DNA from: a virus
Length of the DNA stretch: 39,864 nt
IMG/VR virus record: IMGVR_UViG_3300021403_000027
Coordinates: 1-39,864 of that record
Strand: one strand, 5' to 3'
Below are positions 21,642 through 31,231 of the stretch, one piece after another. The translations under genes and the position numbers were made by a program. The notes below the pieces were generated by a model, which saw nothing but the letters and a program-made list of their open reading frames with translations, did no database searches and was not told where the DNA came from. Position 1 is the stretch's first letter; each line of letters starts with the position of its first letter.

Positions 21642-23173
21642 TATTCTCCTACAAGGTTTATTCCGTGCAAAATCGTACCTAAGTAATCCAGTGGAGCTTC
21701 ATCTAAATATTGCATCTGGTTGTCTTGGTCTGCATTTAATTTTAAATTACCTTTTAAAATTGCGTCGTCAATCGCAATTTTATATGTTCTCCAATCCACA
21801 TTTTTATCCTCAAGTGCCTTCCTCAACAGTATCAAATTTGTAGAAGGGTCGTCTTTAAATACCTTTGAAATCATATCGTTTGTAGCTGCAATTTGCTCAG
21901 GATTATACTCTTGATTGTCTGAAGAAATAGCCGATGCAATAGTATTCATAGGCCAAGGCAAAGCCTGTGTAATAGACAGATTTTTATTTGATCCCTGACC
22001 TCTTTTTAAAGCTGGAAAAGTGGCAAGATTCTTTTTGGCTCCTTCCGGTAAACTTGAAATTATCGATTCAATTTCTACAGGCCCATAATTCTTATCGCTT
22101 AAAATTCTTCTTGTAGTGTCATATAAGCCCATATCCAAAAGAGGTTGGACTTTATTTTTAATAGAGTTTATACGATGTTCATCGGAAATTTTATTTCCCG
22201 TCGCCGATTCTTTAGTTTTCTGCCACAATCTACCGGCCGGCAATCCATTTTCCAGATTTGATATTTGGTCTTTAACTTGTTTTGCCTTGGTTGCCAATGC
22301 TATTTTTATGTCGGATTGTGATTGACCCTCTTTTGCAGCCTCCTCGCCATACCTATTGAAGAGAGCCTTTAATTCCGGTGATGCGGTGCGATCTGGGGTA
22401 TCCCCTGGATAGTACCTTTTTAATGCTTCTTCTCCCATCTTCCCATATGTGTCTTCAGAGATTATTGCTGCACCCTTTTGATGTTCTATGTCTGAATTAT
22501 ATCTTCTATTTTCTTCATTTCGATTTGTTACATATCCTAGACTTTCATCGTAACTTATTGGGTGTTCACTATTTAGGGATCTTCTGGAAATTTCATGCGC
22601 TTGTTGTGACAATTCATCAGCATCAAATATCCTACGTTTACCACCACCTACAGATGTTTCAGGTAGGCTTCCTTGTTTTCCATATGCCTCATTATCAGGG
22701 CTTCTTTGCTGTATTTGTGGCGTTGTTCTCTCTTGATTTCCACTAGGCTGCTCTTCTGTAGTTGAATAGTTTCTGATCGCACCTTGATCCCTATTATCTT
22801 GTCCTTTAGGTGACCTAGAAACTTTATTATCTAAAAATGAAGGAAGCTTTCTCCTAGGTTTATCTTCCTCTTCATCTTCTGCTTGCATTCTATAAGGATT
22901 CGTTTCTATCTGCTGACTGCTCTCAACTAGACTTCTGCGCTTTCCTTTTTGTAAGTCATTAGCAATAAGAGCCGCCCTAACACTTGGCTCCCGTGTACCT
23001 GAAAGTTCAATCCCTCTTTTTCTTAAAGCTTTATCCTCTTCTTCTCTGTATTTGTCTTCTCTGCGTCGTTCTTCTGATTCCAGCATGCCTTTGCCCACGC
23101 CTTCCCCGAAATTACTTCCAAATTCACTTCCAAAGGAATACTTTTGCTTTGCTGCTGGTATAATCTGCACCAT
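21641..23173 (-). CDS. Putative DNA-ejection/internal virion protein 2
   Basis: 510 residues, highly charged and mostly helical. N-terminus SFGSEFGSNFGEGVGKGMLE then an Arg/Glu-rich stretch (EERRREDKYREEEDKAL). A low-complexity middle (about residues 75-190) and helical C-terminal half (DEHRINSIKNKVQPLLDMGL, ALPWPMNTIASAIS). The start overlaps the preceding gene closely; RBS AGGGGGTTTT. Such proteins enter the head during assembly and are ejected with DNA. Assignment is by position and composition. Confidence 0.55.
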   Translation of the reverse strand: MVQIIPAAKQKYSFGSEFGSNFGEGVGKGMLESEERRREDKYREEEDKALRKRGIELSGTREPSVRAALIANDLQKGKRRSLVESSQQIETNPYRMQAEDEEEDKPRRKLPSFLDNKVSRSPKGQDNRDQGAIRNYSTTEEQPSGNQERTTPQIQQRSPDNEAYGKQGSLPETSVGGGKRRIFDADELSQQAHEISRRSLNSEHPISYDESLGYVTNRNEENRRYNSDIEHQKGAAIISEDTYGKMGEEALKRYYPGDTPDRTASPELKALFNRYGEEAAKEGQSQSDIKIALATKAKQVKDQISNLENGLPAGRLWQKTKESATGNKISDEHRINSIKNKVQPLLDMGLYDTTRRILSDKNYGPVEIESIISSLPEGAKKNLATFPALKRGQGSNKNLSITQALPWPMNTIASAISSDNQEYNPEQIAATNDMISKVFKDDPSTNLILLRKALEDKNVDWRTYKIAIDDAILKGNLKLNADQDNQMQYLDEAPLDYLGTILHGINLVGE

Positions 23174-23182
23174 AAAACCCCC

Positions 23183-23857
23183 TTATGCCCACATACTGGC
23201 TAATTGTGCACCACCACCACTATCTCCACCACCTCCACCCCCACCACTAAAGTTAAAGTTTTTACCAAAACTTTCCCCTGAGGATTTAGCTAAACTTGTT
23301 CCAAAAGTTTTCCAAAATCCGGGTGGACGCTGCCTTTTCTCTGCTAATCCAACATCGTAAGGTCGTTGATTCAGCAGCATATCACTATAGCCCATGATGT
23401 CGTTCAACGCTTGCCTTTGCAATGACTGCCTATTTGATTGCAATTGTGACGCGAAGTCTTGTGCAGCGGCATTGCTGGCGTTTTTAAATCCACTACTTTG
23501 ACGCCCACCTAGTCCTTGACCGCTAAATCTAGAGGCCATACCGCCTTGTAACTCGTTAAATTGTCTTAATGCAGGGGCTTCCATTTCGTCAAATGTGGCT
23601 TGATCGCCTTGTGAAAGCCTTGACAGGTAGCTATCAGGTCCCACATGTTGATAAAGTTGATTGTGCTGCTGCATCTGTTGAGGAGTGTATTGCTGTACAA
23701 TAGATTTTCGATAACCCGATGGGATGTTCTCCCCTGGCATCTTATAAGACATCTGAGAGGGATTCTGTGCTTTAGCTTGCGCTTGTTGTTGATTATAATT
23801 ATCCATCATATCTTTCTGTGATGCATAATTCATGATGGTGGGGGCGTTCTTTGACAT
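23183..23857 (-). CDS. Putative DNA-ejection/internal virion protein 3
   Basis: 224 residues from MSKNAPTIMNYA, chosen for the AGAGG ribosome-binding site directly upstream; a longer frame adds 11 residues that overlap the previous gene. Very Gln-rich helical region (YNQQQAQAKAQNPSQ, YTPQQMQQHNQLYQHV), then GGMASRFSGQGLGGRQSSG, a helix, and a C-terminal poly-Gly segment before SMWA. The pattern ALRQFNELQGGMASRFSG recurs in small ejection-cluster proteins of other podoviruses as I recall. Glycine-rich tail is notable. Confidence 0.65.
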   Translation of the reverse strand: MSKNAPTIMNYASQKDMMDNYNQQQAQAKAQNPSQMSYKMPGENIPSGYRKSIVQQYTPQQMQQHNQLYQHVGPDSYLSRLSQGDQATFDEMEAPALRQFNELQGGMASRFSGQGLGGRQSSGFKNASNAAAQDFASQLQSNRQSLQRQALNDIMGYSDMLLNQRPYDVGLAEKRQRPPGFWKTFGTSLAKSSGESFGKNFNFSGGGGGGGDSGGGAQLASMWA

Positions 23858-23867
23858 AAAAAACCTC

Positions 23868-24329
23868 TTAGACGTTAGAAATCCATTCAAGCGTTACTAT
23901 ACCATAAGTTGCCGTTGGAGCTCCAGCCCCGGACAAAATATTTATATTCGTCGGGTCAATATATGCACTAATCTGCCCTGCAATGGCTGTATTTGATCCT
24001 GCCACTATACCGAACCAATTGCCTGATGCATCCATGTACATCCCAAAAACACGCACGAATGCAAATAGTTCATTAGTTGTGATACCATGCTCTATTGTCG
24101 TTGGCGCAGTGGTAAAAGTATATACCTGCCTAATGCCCTGCATCTTCTGGTTTTTATTAACGTACCAGGCTTCTCCATTGACAACTGATCTATTGGAGGG
24201 GTAGAGGCCGGAAGTACGTACATTAACAGCATTTGCGGTGTCAATGTAAGCCTTATTAATCTCCATTGACAATTGTTCTATATCAGGAGGAAAAGACCTC
24301 GACGTACGTAAATATGGAGTTTGTAACAT
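23868..24329 (-). CDS. Tail-associated structural protein
   Basis: 153 residues. TPYLRTSRSFPPDIEQLSME, then INKAYIDTANAVNVRTSGLY and VNGEAWYVNKNQKMQGIRQV, then a beta C-terminal half (YTFTTAPTTIEHGI, FAFVRVFGMYMDASGNWFG). I recall this as a conserved small protein immediately after the large tail protein in N4gp56-type podoviruses. It probably forms part of the tail tip or a fibre adapter. Confidence 0.75.
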   Translation of the reverse strand: MLQTPYLRTSRSFPPDIEQLSMEINKAYIDTANAVNVRTSGLYPSNRSVVNGEAWYVNKNQKMQGIRQVYTFTTAPTTIEHGITTNELFAFVRVFGMYMDASGNWFGIVAGSNTAIAGQISAYIDPTNINILSGAGAPTATYGIVTLEWISNV

Positions 24330-24335
24330 ATATTC

Positions 24336-27098
24336 CTAGCAAAGTAATTGTGATGGATAGACATCTAAAATAAATCCGTGAAGCTCAAATTCTTCAAATT
24401 GTTGCCCGAAATTAATATCTCGCATCTGGTCATCATCTAAAGTAAAGCCCACTTGTACAACATCGCCTATTAGTGAAGTGTTCTCACGGTGCCAAATCTG
24501 CGCCTGTCCGCTTGTACCACTTCCGGAACTTATCATCATTAAGGATTGGTTGTAAACATCAACGCCTTTCTCATAACTGGTAAATACGACTGTTTCATAG
24601 ATGATAGAGGAGGATTCATCCGAATCATCGGGTGGGATGTTGAAAGGTGTGTTTGCTTCCTGGCTTAGATAGATGTAAAGCGTTAATTGTCCTGCTGGTG
24701 TGGTGGTGAACAAGTATTTCTGAGTACCAATTCTGGTTTTACGCCCTAGCCCCCAGGCTACAGGGAATTGCTTTGTCTGTATAAATGGAACGTACATTCG
24801 TTGAATTAAACCACCGCCAAAGTATGTTCCTGATGTATCCGGAATGGGATTAAGAGTAAAAGTGTTTTGACCAGGATTAGCAACGGAAAAGATACCTCCG
24901 TTAGGGCCCGTGACCCCAAGCATTCCAGAAATAACAATGTAGTCGCCTTCACTTAAGCAGTGGTCAGGGCATGTAATTACTGCGTTTGCGTCAATACCTT
25001 GAATATAAAGAGAACTTGCTTCACCTGTACCCTTACCCCTAAAAAGTATGAATCCCTGTTGATTTCCTGCAATTACTTCAGGCGCATCTAATGTTGATGA
25101 ACCTGCATTCCAGGGTACATTCCATTGAGACCACGTAGGATAAACCGTCCCAATTGTTGCCCACGTCAAACCGCTTTGGCGTCTAAATTGTCCGTAGCAT
25201 GTGTAAGTTTCATTAAATAGGCCCCAAGTGTTCTCTCGATAATTGTATTGTAAGGTTTGTGTCGGATATGTGTAATCATTCTGATTTCCTTTATAAGTTA
25301 GATAGATCCATTCATTGATAAAGTCCCTCTGTGCTGTTATTCGTTCTCTTCCATTATCTGTAAGCTGCATTTGCATATTGTTATCGATAATCGGGATATC
25401 AATTCTTTCGGATTGTCTCTGACTTGTTAATGTTATTCCCCTGTCACCTCTTGCAAATACTTCCGCACCTAAATTTACCGCTGAAAATGTACTCGAAACG
25501 TTTAATTCTGTATTTATAAAGTAGAATTCGAAAGGGTTAAGATCGTTTCCAGTGTATACACAACGAACAGATCCTGCTGGGGATCCAATAATTAGAACAT
25601 CTTCATTACGAGTACATGTAAGCAATGGGGTATCTATTCCAAGCGTTTTAAATCCACCAAAACCTGTTTGATCCGTCCAAAATGCTGATGCCGTAGCCGT
25701 TTGATTTGCAGGAACTAAATATGGGGTAAATTCTGTGTTTGCTAAAGAAGGATCACCCGTAAAAGACGCTGTATAGAACGGGGTTCCATTCTGGGACCAC
25801 AAAACAGTATCTTGCAGATAAACAGGCGGTCGAGAGGAGGACTGCAATACAGGCCCAAAGAATAGCAATCTGTCATGATGTGGAAATATCAATCGTGCAC
25901 CCACCAGATAATACTGATCTTCTGGAAGATCACCTATACTAAAATCAGCCCTGGAAACCGGAGGGCAAAAGTTTACCCAGCCTAAACCGGTTAGTGGTGT
26001 AAAACTTGGACTGGTTGCGGATCCATTTGTAGGGTCGCCATCATACCATTTTAGACAATCTAAAGAGGCGGTCACCTTATTAGTCAAATATTGCACAATT
26101 CCATTTGCGTAGGTACTAGCTGCGATCATTGCATCCGGAAAAGTTACTGTAAACGTATTTCCTGCCGTGGTAACGTAACCCGTTTGAAAGTTTATTGTCT
26201 GTGCGTCTGCTGCGGTTGATGCCGTTATTTCGTTTACAAATACCCAGTCTCCAACAAGCAAATTATTCCCAGCTACGGTAAAATTAACCGTAGTTGCACT
26301 TGTTCTTGCTATAACTGTCGGAATAACAAAAGGCATTCCTATATTAGATGTTGTAAATGGAACAGGAACGCCATTCGTTACCCAAAATGCATTCTGGTAG
26401 TTAGTAGTCCAGAATTGTTGATAGTCTTGTCCATTAAATGTTAAATTAGTTGGAAATGGGCTTTTTGCTACGTAAGTTCCAAATGATATAGGATTTTTAT
26501 AGAAAGAAATAGAATACGAGTTATAAGGGAAAGTTTTTAAAATATTATAAGCTTTTCGTGTGTTAAACCCTATGCATAAACTATCCATTGTTGGATTTAG
26601 ACGGGCTTCTCTTAGTCCCATGGCAGGCAAATTTGCATATCTAAGGTATTGTACAGATATTGAATTTCCTGCCTCTCCGGGTATTGTTACCACACCGGTA
26701 TTATAATTTATCGTGTTTAACCCCAGTGACCCCGTTGGTGTTAAATATCCATCCTTAGTTGGATCTGTGTATACGACTGTGGAGGATGAAGTTATAACTA
26801 AAGTTCCTGGAATAATGCTAGTATTTGGAGTTAGATTTAATGCGAATCCTGTTATAATATTTCCAACACCAGAACCATTTAGAGTAATTGTTGCATTATT
26901 ACTATATATAGATAGCGTACTCTGAAAATACTGTGTTAACCTCGTGAGTAAAGAAGTTCCCCTCTTCCTCTTCACTCGTCCTCTCCAAGGGTATGCATTA
27001 ATCAATACAGGGAAGCTGTCGTCATCTATATTGAATGGTGTTACGCTTGTCTTGAGAGTGCCTGTGATAGGTCCGACTACAATTTTACTTGGTTCCAT
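24336..27098 (-). CDS. Large tail protein (P22 gp10-like hub, with FCCH-like domains)
   Basis: 920 residues, almost all beta-strand, beginning KIVVGPITGTLKTSVTPFNI and FPVLINAYPWRGRVKRKRGT, an opening I associate with the P22 gp10-type tail hub. It contains two segments of the FCCH-like type: one with VGDWVFVNEIT (about residue 275) and one with CPDHCLSEGDYIVISGMLG (about residue 715). These small beta domains are common in phage tail proteins. Central region has propeller-like repeats (DRLLFFGPVLQSS, VLIIGSPAGSVRC). It would close the tail and contact fibres. Largest gene in the genome. Confidence 0.75.
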   Translation of the reverse strand: MEPSKIVVGPITGTLKTSVTPFNIDDDSFPVLINAYPWRGRVKRKRGTSLLTRLTQYFQSTLSIYSNNATITLNGSGVGNIITGFALNLTPNTSIIPGTLVITSSSTVVYTDPTKDGYLTPTGSLGLNTINYNTGVVTIPGEAGNSISVQYLRYANLPAMGLREARLNPTMDSLCIGFNTRKAYNILKTFPYNSYSISFYKNPISFGTYVAKSPFPTNLTFNGQDYQQFWTTNYQNAFWVTNGVPVPFTTSNIGMPFVIPTVIARTSATTVNFTVAGNNLLVGDWVFVNEITASTAADAQTINFQTGYVTTAGNTFTVTFPDAMIAASTYANGIVQYLTNKVTASLDCLKWYDGDPTNGSATSPSFTPLTGLGWVNFCPPVSRADFSIGDLPEDQYYLVGARLIFPHHDRLLFFGPVLQSSSRPPVYLQDTVLWSQNGTPFYTASFTGDPSLANTEFTPYLVPANQTATASAFWTDQTGFGGFKTLGIDTPLLTCTRNEDVLIIGSPAGSVRCVYTGNDLNPFEFYFINTELNVSSTFSAVNLGAEVFARGDRGITLTSQRQSERIDIPIIDNNMQMQLTDNGRERITAQRDFINEWIYLTYKGNQNDYTYPTQTLQYNYRENTWGLFNETYTCYGQFRRQSGLTWATIGTVYPTWSQWNVPWNAGSSTLDAPEVIAGNQQGFILFRGKGTGEASSLYIQGIDANAVITCPDHCLSEGDYIVISGMLGVTGPNGGIFSVANPGQNTFTLNPIPDTSGTYFGGGLIQRMYVPFIQTKQFPVAWGLGRKTRIGTQKYLFTTTPAGQLTLYIYLSQEANTPFNIPPDDSDESSSIIYETVVFTSYEKGVDVYNQSLMMISSGSGTSGQAQIWHRENTSLIGDVVQVGFTLDDDQMRDINFGQQFEEFELHGFILDVYPSQLLC

Positions 27099-27760
27099 TA
27101 ATTACCTATCGCTATCCAATTAAAACCTGTATATGCGGTGGCGGTAGATGACTTTCTCCATGTAAACTGAGTCGCACTTTTTCCTAAAATCCATACCGTA
27201 TTATCACTTGCAGGAGAAACATTGTTCCCTATAAGTGTAACTGTCACCACAAAACAACTACTTGGAAATTTTATACACCCTGCTCTACTAGCAAATATTA
27301 CAGCTGCTGGGGTAGTATATGCACTTCCTGAAATAGTTCCCCATTGTATTAAAACTCCGGAACACCATACGTAACCCTCCACAGAGGACAAATTTCCAGT
27401 TAATTGTGAGAATTGCCCTGGCGCTTGTCCCCCGGTTACAGAAAACAATTGTGTATCTGTAGAAGTGCCAGGACCCGGATTGGCAGGAACAACAACATTT
27501 GCAGCAAAAAATTGATTTATACCAGGGATAGAACCAGGAATTCCTGTTGAAGTGCCCGTCACTCTATTCACTGTTTTTTGTACTGGAGTGGCTGTATCCT
27601 GACGGATATTTCTATGGTATCCCCCTATATTATCCCCGAAACCATGATGGTCAATATTAACCCAACTATTAGTTGATACATTATTTATTAACATCGGGCT
27701 TTGGTCAGCACTAGGATCGTTGTTAGCAGCCGGAACTGTGTTATTAAAAGTTAAATTCAA
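27098..27760 (-). CDS. Tail fibre with gp53-like C-terminal domain
   Basis: 220 residues. N-terminal part LTFNNTVPAANNDPSADQSP, MLINNVSTNSWVNIDHHGFG is a head-binding type opening of short podovirus fibres. The C-terminal half (VEGYVWCSGVLIQWGTISGS, ending AYTGFNWIAIGN) is the receptor-binding tip of the gp53-like C-terminal family. It overlaps the connector protein gene by four bases. Likely host-range determinant together with the S74 fibre. Confidence 0.75.
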   Translation of the reverse strand: MNLTFNNTVPAANNDPSADQSPMLINNVSTNSWVNIDHHGFGDNIGGYHRNIRQDTATPVQKTVNRVTGTSTGIPGSIPGINQFFAANVVVPANPGPGTSTDTQLFSVTGGQAPGQFSQLTGNLSSVEGYVWCSGVLIQWGTISGSAYTTPAAVIFASRAGCIKFPSSCFVVTVTLIGNNVSPASDNTVWILGKSATQFTWRKSSTATAYTGFNWIAIGN

Positions 27761-29007
27761 ATTGTACCTCCATTATTGTATGAATTACCCATTTGTCCTT
27801 GATCTAATCCTTGACTATAGATTGTTTGTGTCCTTGTAGCTGTCCATTGCCTTTGCGACCGTTTCCACACCAATATTTCTTGCTCTCTGAACATTGCTTC
27901 ATTTGATGATGGATCCATGATCGAACCAAATTGCTCTTTGTCCCCTGTATCGGCTAGTATTTTTCTTGCTGCTCCTCTAGCGATATATTCTGACATGTAT
28001 CCAAACGGTATGGCATCGGCTGAATTTAAAAATGCTGCTGGTGTTAAATATCCATCTAGTTCTACGAGATATTGAGTTGCTGGAACGCTTCGCAAAGTGA
28101 GCGTATTATTATAAAAAAGCATCGCTCTTGGAAGACCTGACTGGAAGAAAAAGCATGAAACGTTGATATTATTTCCAGGTGGAATATTGCTCGGAAATGT
28201 GACATTGATAGTGCCAGTAAGGTAATTTATGGTGTTTTGAGTAGTAGAATACTGATTTATGGGATCGGGACTAGCAGGAAGTGCCAAATTACCAAATGGT
28301 GCTTTTCCTGGTTGCATCAGCAATCCATAATTTTGATTCCCATGAAGAAATTGTCCTGAATCGGTCACAAGTATATTTGTACCATCCGAACCTATTGAAG
28401 TGATAAACACTTTTGCATCTACACTGGTTACCGGAATATTAGTCAAGAATGTAGGTAAAAATGATGTTGGATCCAATGCGGCAGGGGGATCAATATTTTG
28501 TCCAGTTGCAATTATCCCCTGCATATCTACATGCCCCCTAATAATAGCATTAAAAGGAGGGTTTGGAGGCGGAACCATAGGAAGAATGGGAAGTTGAATC
28601 GTATATGTTGCCCCACCATCACCGATTGCTACCGAGGGCATGGGTTGAATTATATTAGGCCAAATATTGAAAAACTGTGTTTTTTGAGTTTGTAGAGAAC
28701 AATTGATCCCATTGATATAACATGGGCTTAAAAACCCCTGATAAACTGGATACATATTAATATTCTTAGGGGCACTATCTTGGTTTTCTATCTGGATATC
28801 ATACAACGGCATGTTGTATTGATCTACTCCTGGAGTAGTCATAAACTGATATTTTTTCTTAATGTCAAAAAGTTGAATGCGAGCATCTACGTCGTTAATG
28901 TAAAACCGGTTCACATAGTCGATCAAAACGGCATCAGGAACAGATGCCTGATTTGCCGTTTTAATGATTCGTCGCATATAGGTCAGAATATCGCTTAGAA
29001 GAAACAT
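27757..29007 (-). CDS. Head-tail connector / tail accessory factor (P22 gp4-like)
   Basis: 416 residues. Opening LLSDILTYMRRIIKTANQAS, VPDAVLIDYVNRFYINDVDA, then RIQLFDIKKKYQFMTTPGVD is the helical dock of head-completion adaptors as I recall. A long beta-rich insertion follows and the C-terminus is helical (IARGAARKILADTGDKEQFG, then EQEILVWKRSQRQWTATRTQ). Proteins like this seal the portal and bind the tail hub. Longer than P22 gp4 itself, but the position between capsid-proximal genes and the hub fits. Confidence 0.7.
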   Translation of the reverse strand: MFLLSDILTYMRRIIKTANQASVPDAVLIDYVNRFYINDVDARIQLFDIKKKYQFMTTPGVDQYNMPLYDIQIENQDSAPKNINMYPVYQGFLSPCYINGINCSLQTQKTQFFNIWPNIIQPMPSVAIGDGGATYTIQLPILPMVPPPNPPFNAIIRGHVDMQGIIATGQNIDPPAALDPTSFLPTFLTNIPVTSVDAKVFITSIGSDGTNILVTDSGQFLHGNQNYGLLMQPGKAPFGNLALPASPDPINQYSTTQNTINYLTGTINVTFPSNIPPGNNINVSCFFFQSGLPRAMLFYNNTLTLRSVPATQYLVELDGYLTPAAFLNSADAIPFGYMSEYIARGAARKILADTGDKEQFGSIMDPSSNEAMFREQEILVWKRSQRQWTATRTQTIYSQGLDQGQMGNSYNNGGTI

Positions 29008-29008
29008 A

Positions 29009-29590
29009 TTAGAATCCTACCGCACCCATGAAGATTGATTTTCTTTTATTGGCTGGATTTGCATCAATCCTCTGCACTGTTTTATCAACTATCAGTGTAC
29101 CATAATATTGACCCATTCCATCCGCTCCAGCTGACTTTTGCTGATCCATTGATAGCACATGGTAACTACACCCTTTTAGTCTTTCTGCAAGGTATCTAGG
29201 ACCCCAAACAGGTTTATTAGTTGGAACAACCCATTCTTCCGCTGACATTCCGGCAAAAGGTTTTGTCCATGTAGTAACGTCCTCACCGATAATCTCTTTG
29301 TTTTCAGCAATAAAGTACACATACTCTTTTGAAAATTCATAGTCTTTACGGAAATCTTCATTAAACTTTTCTTTAGATGCTATTGATCTTTTTGGCTTCA
29401 AATAAATGTCTTTGGCATCAGATATTTCTTTCTGTGACATCTTAGTTTGAGGCTCAACTTCCATTTTAGGCGCTTCATTCATACGGTCTAAAGTTAGATT
29501 CTTTACTTGCTTATCGTATTCTTTGAATTGAGCTTCTACTTTGTCCAATTCTTTTTCTGATTCCGAATTTACTCTTGGTTTATTTGTCAT
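29009..29590 (-). CDS. Virion-module hypothetical protein
   Basis: 193 residues. Charged helical N-terminal half (SESEKELDKVEAQFKEYDKQ), then a globular part with KPVWGPRYLAERLKGCSYHV and KTVQRIDANPANKRK. I recall KPVWGPRYLAE from a conserved phage family located just before connector genes. Ribosome-binding site AGGAAGT. Function unknown; likely head completion. Confidence 0.75.
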   Translation of the reverse strand: MTNKPRVNSESEKELDKVEAQFKEYDKQVKNLTLDRMNEAPKMEVEPQTKMSQKEISDAKDIYLKPKRSIASKEKFNEDFRKDYEFSKEYVYFIAENKEIIGEDVTTWTKPFAGMSAEEWVVPTNKPVWGPRYLAERLKGCSYHVLSMDQQKSAGADGMGQYYGTLIVDKTVQRIDANPANKRKSIFMGAVGF

Positions 29591-29595
29591 ACTTC

Positions 29596-30018
29596 CTACT
29601 GTGGTGAAATGTTTATGAAGGATCCAGGAATATACGTTCCTTGATTTAATTCGCCTTGTGCATTCGTTGCGCCTGTGTTTATGTCTCCAATTGCGACAAT
29701 CTGAGCGCTTTCGATCGGATTGCCAGATGCGGTAAACGCATCAACATTTTTTGAAGAATCTATTGAGATTTCAACTTGATTAGATGATGGAAGAGAGAGG
29801 ACGAATCCTGTTAACCCATTTAACTGAAAACTTCCAAATGATATAGGAATAAGCAATCGTATTTCTTGCCCCACCACATAATTTATATTTTCAGTAGTTG
29901 TTATAATGGTTGTAATACCTAATGAGATACCACTAATCAAAAACCTACTTGGCAAGTAGTACTCAGCATGTATTGGTACATTCTGATATGCCGGTATAGG
30001 AAAACTAATGACTGTCAC
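29596..30018 (-). CDS. Duplicate of the capsid-adjacent beta domain
   Basis: 140 residues. GISLGITTIITTTENINYVV, GQEIRLLIPISFGSFQLNGL, GFVLSLPSSNQVEISIDSS, then AQIVAIGDINTGATN match, block for block, the C-terminal half of the 387-residue protein upstream (VITAITLGATTTVTTAEYHN, GQEIAFRIPNQWGTIELNSL, YGYVVSVTDNWTFVCNINSS, PQVVAVGDVNTGGN). This is a partial gene duplication. Probably a second decoration or fibre-base subunit. Confidence 0.8.
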   Translation of the reverse strand: MTVISFPIPAYQNVPIHAEYYLPSRFLISGISLGITTIITTTENINYVVGQEIRLLIPISFGSFQLNGLTGFVLSLPSSNQVEISIDSSKNVDAFTASGNPIESAQIVAIGDINTGATNAQGELNQGTYIPGSFINISPQ

Positions 30019-30066
30019 TTTCTCTCCTAAAAGGGTAGGAACTAATTGTCCCCACCCTAAAATTAT

Positions 30067-31230
30067 CTAAACATTAGTAGTTGTGTAATCATGGAGAATG
30101 GCTCTCCAAACAATCTGATCACTTGTGGTCATAATTGATCCATTTGTTGGCCCCGAACTAATCGGAGAACCTGCCAAACCAGCTCCAATGAAAAACCCTT
30201 GACTTGTGTTATTAACAAAAGCCCCTCTAATCGCAGGTCCATTGATAGTAGACACTCGATTTGTTGAGGTTGGGAATCTTGGAGAAGGATAAAGCGCAGA
30301 ACCTGCAAATATTATGTTTCCTCCGGTATTTACATCACCCACAGCAACTACTTGCGGAAATGTCAATCCTGAAACGGCTGACACCGCAACATTACTTGTA
30401 AATGCAGTAAATGCAGAAGAGTTAATATTGCAAACGAATGTCCAATTGTCGGTAACAGATACCACATAACCATAAATCGGCGAGCCGGGTATAGTTACAT
30501 TAGGTAAAGAATTTAACTCTATAGTTCCCCATTGATTTGGGATTCTAAAAGCAATTTCTTGACCCACTTCAAAGTTGTGGTACTCCGCTGTTGTAACTGT
30601 TGTAGTGGCTCCCAATGTAATTGCAGTAATTACACTTTCTTGAGGTACATAGATAAAAGGATTTAAAACCTTTTTAACTTTTGCACCCGCAGGAGAAGCA
30701 CTTAAATTCGTGTAACTTGCATTATTACTATTCCAGTTAACAATAAAATTGTCAGCGTCTGTTCTAGTAATAATTGTAAAGTACACACCATTCATTTGAG
30801 GCATACCAGTCGTTGCGGACTGAAATAATCCTTCAAACATTACAGTATCACCAACATTGTATCCGTGAGCTGTAACTTGAAATGATGTAGTTGTTCCTTT
30901 AGTGGAAGCTACTACTTGCTGAGAAGCTCCAAATTGCAACGCCAACCCTTGTGACAGTGGAGAAATTCCACCTGTAGCAATTGATGCAAAAGTTGCATTA
31001 AAAACAGTTCCTCCTACAGCAGCACCATAACCTTCTACCATCGTCGGATTTGTTGTACCATCTATTAAACTTGCATCCCACCACGCCCTTGTGACTTTTG
31101 TGGCTGCTGCTGTTTTAATATTTGTATAGTTCCAAATTTCTACAAAATCCGGTATAAATGGCAATCGAACATACTGAGTTGTTCCGGTAGCCGTGAAGTT
31201 ACCTTTTGCTATACGTGAGTATTCAGCCAT
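30067..31230 (-). CDS. Virion protein with FCCH-like domain, capsid-adjacent
   Basis: 387 residues, beta-rich. Opening YSRIAKGNFTATGTTQYVRL and PFIPDFVEIWNYTNIKTAAA are repeated in conserved proteins encoded after N4gp56 capsids. Central FCCH-like segment (TAHGYNVGDTVMFEGLFQSA, GVYFTIITRTDADNFIVNWN) at about residues 120-175; C-terminal half shares blocks with the 140-residue protein at 29596-30018. It directly follows the capsid stop (TAATATGG). Most likely a capsid decoration or head-surface fibre protein. Confidence 0.75.
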   Translation of the reverse strand: MAEYSRIAKGNFTATGTTQYVRLPFIPDFVEIWNYTNIKTAAATKVTRAWWDASLIDGTTNPTMVEGYGAAVGGTVFNATFASIATGGISPLSQGLALQFGASQQVVASTKGTTTSFQVTAHGYNVGDTVMFEGLFQSATTGMPQMNGVYFTIITRTDADNFIVNWNSNNASYTNLSASPAGAKVKKVLNPFIYVPQESVITAITLGATTTVTTAEYHNFEVGQEIAFRIPNQWGTIELNSLPNVTIPGSPIYGYVVSVTDNWTFVCNINSSAFTAFTSNVAVSAVSGLTFPQVVAVGDVNTGGNIIFAGSALYPSPRFPTSTNRVSTINGPAIRGAFVNNTSQGFFIGAGLAGSPISSGPTNGSIMTTSDQIVWRAILHDYTTTNV

Positions 31231-31231
31231 A

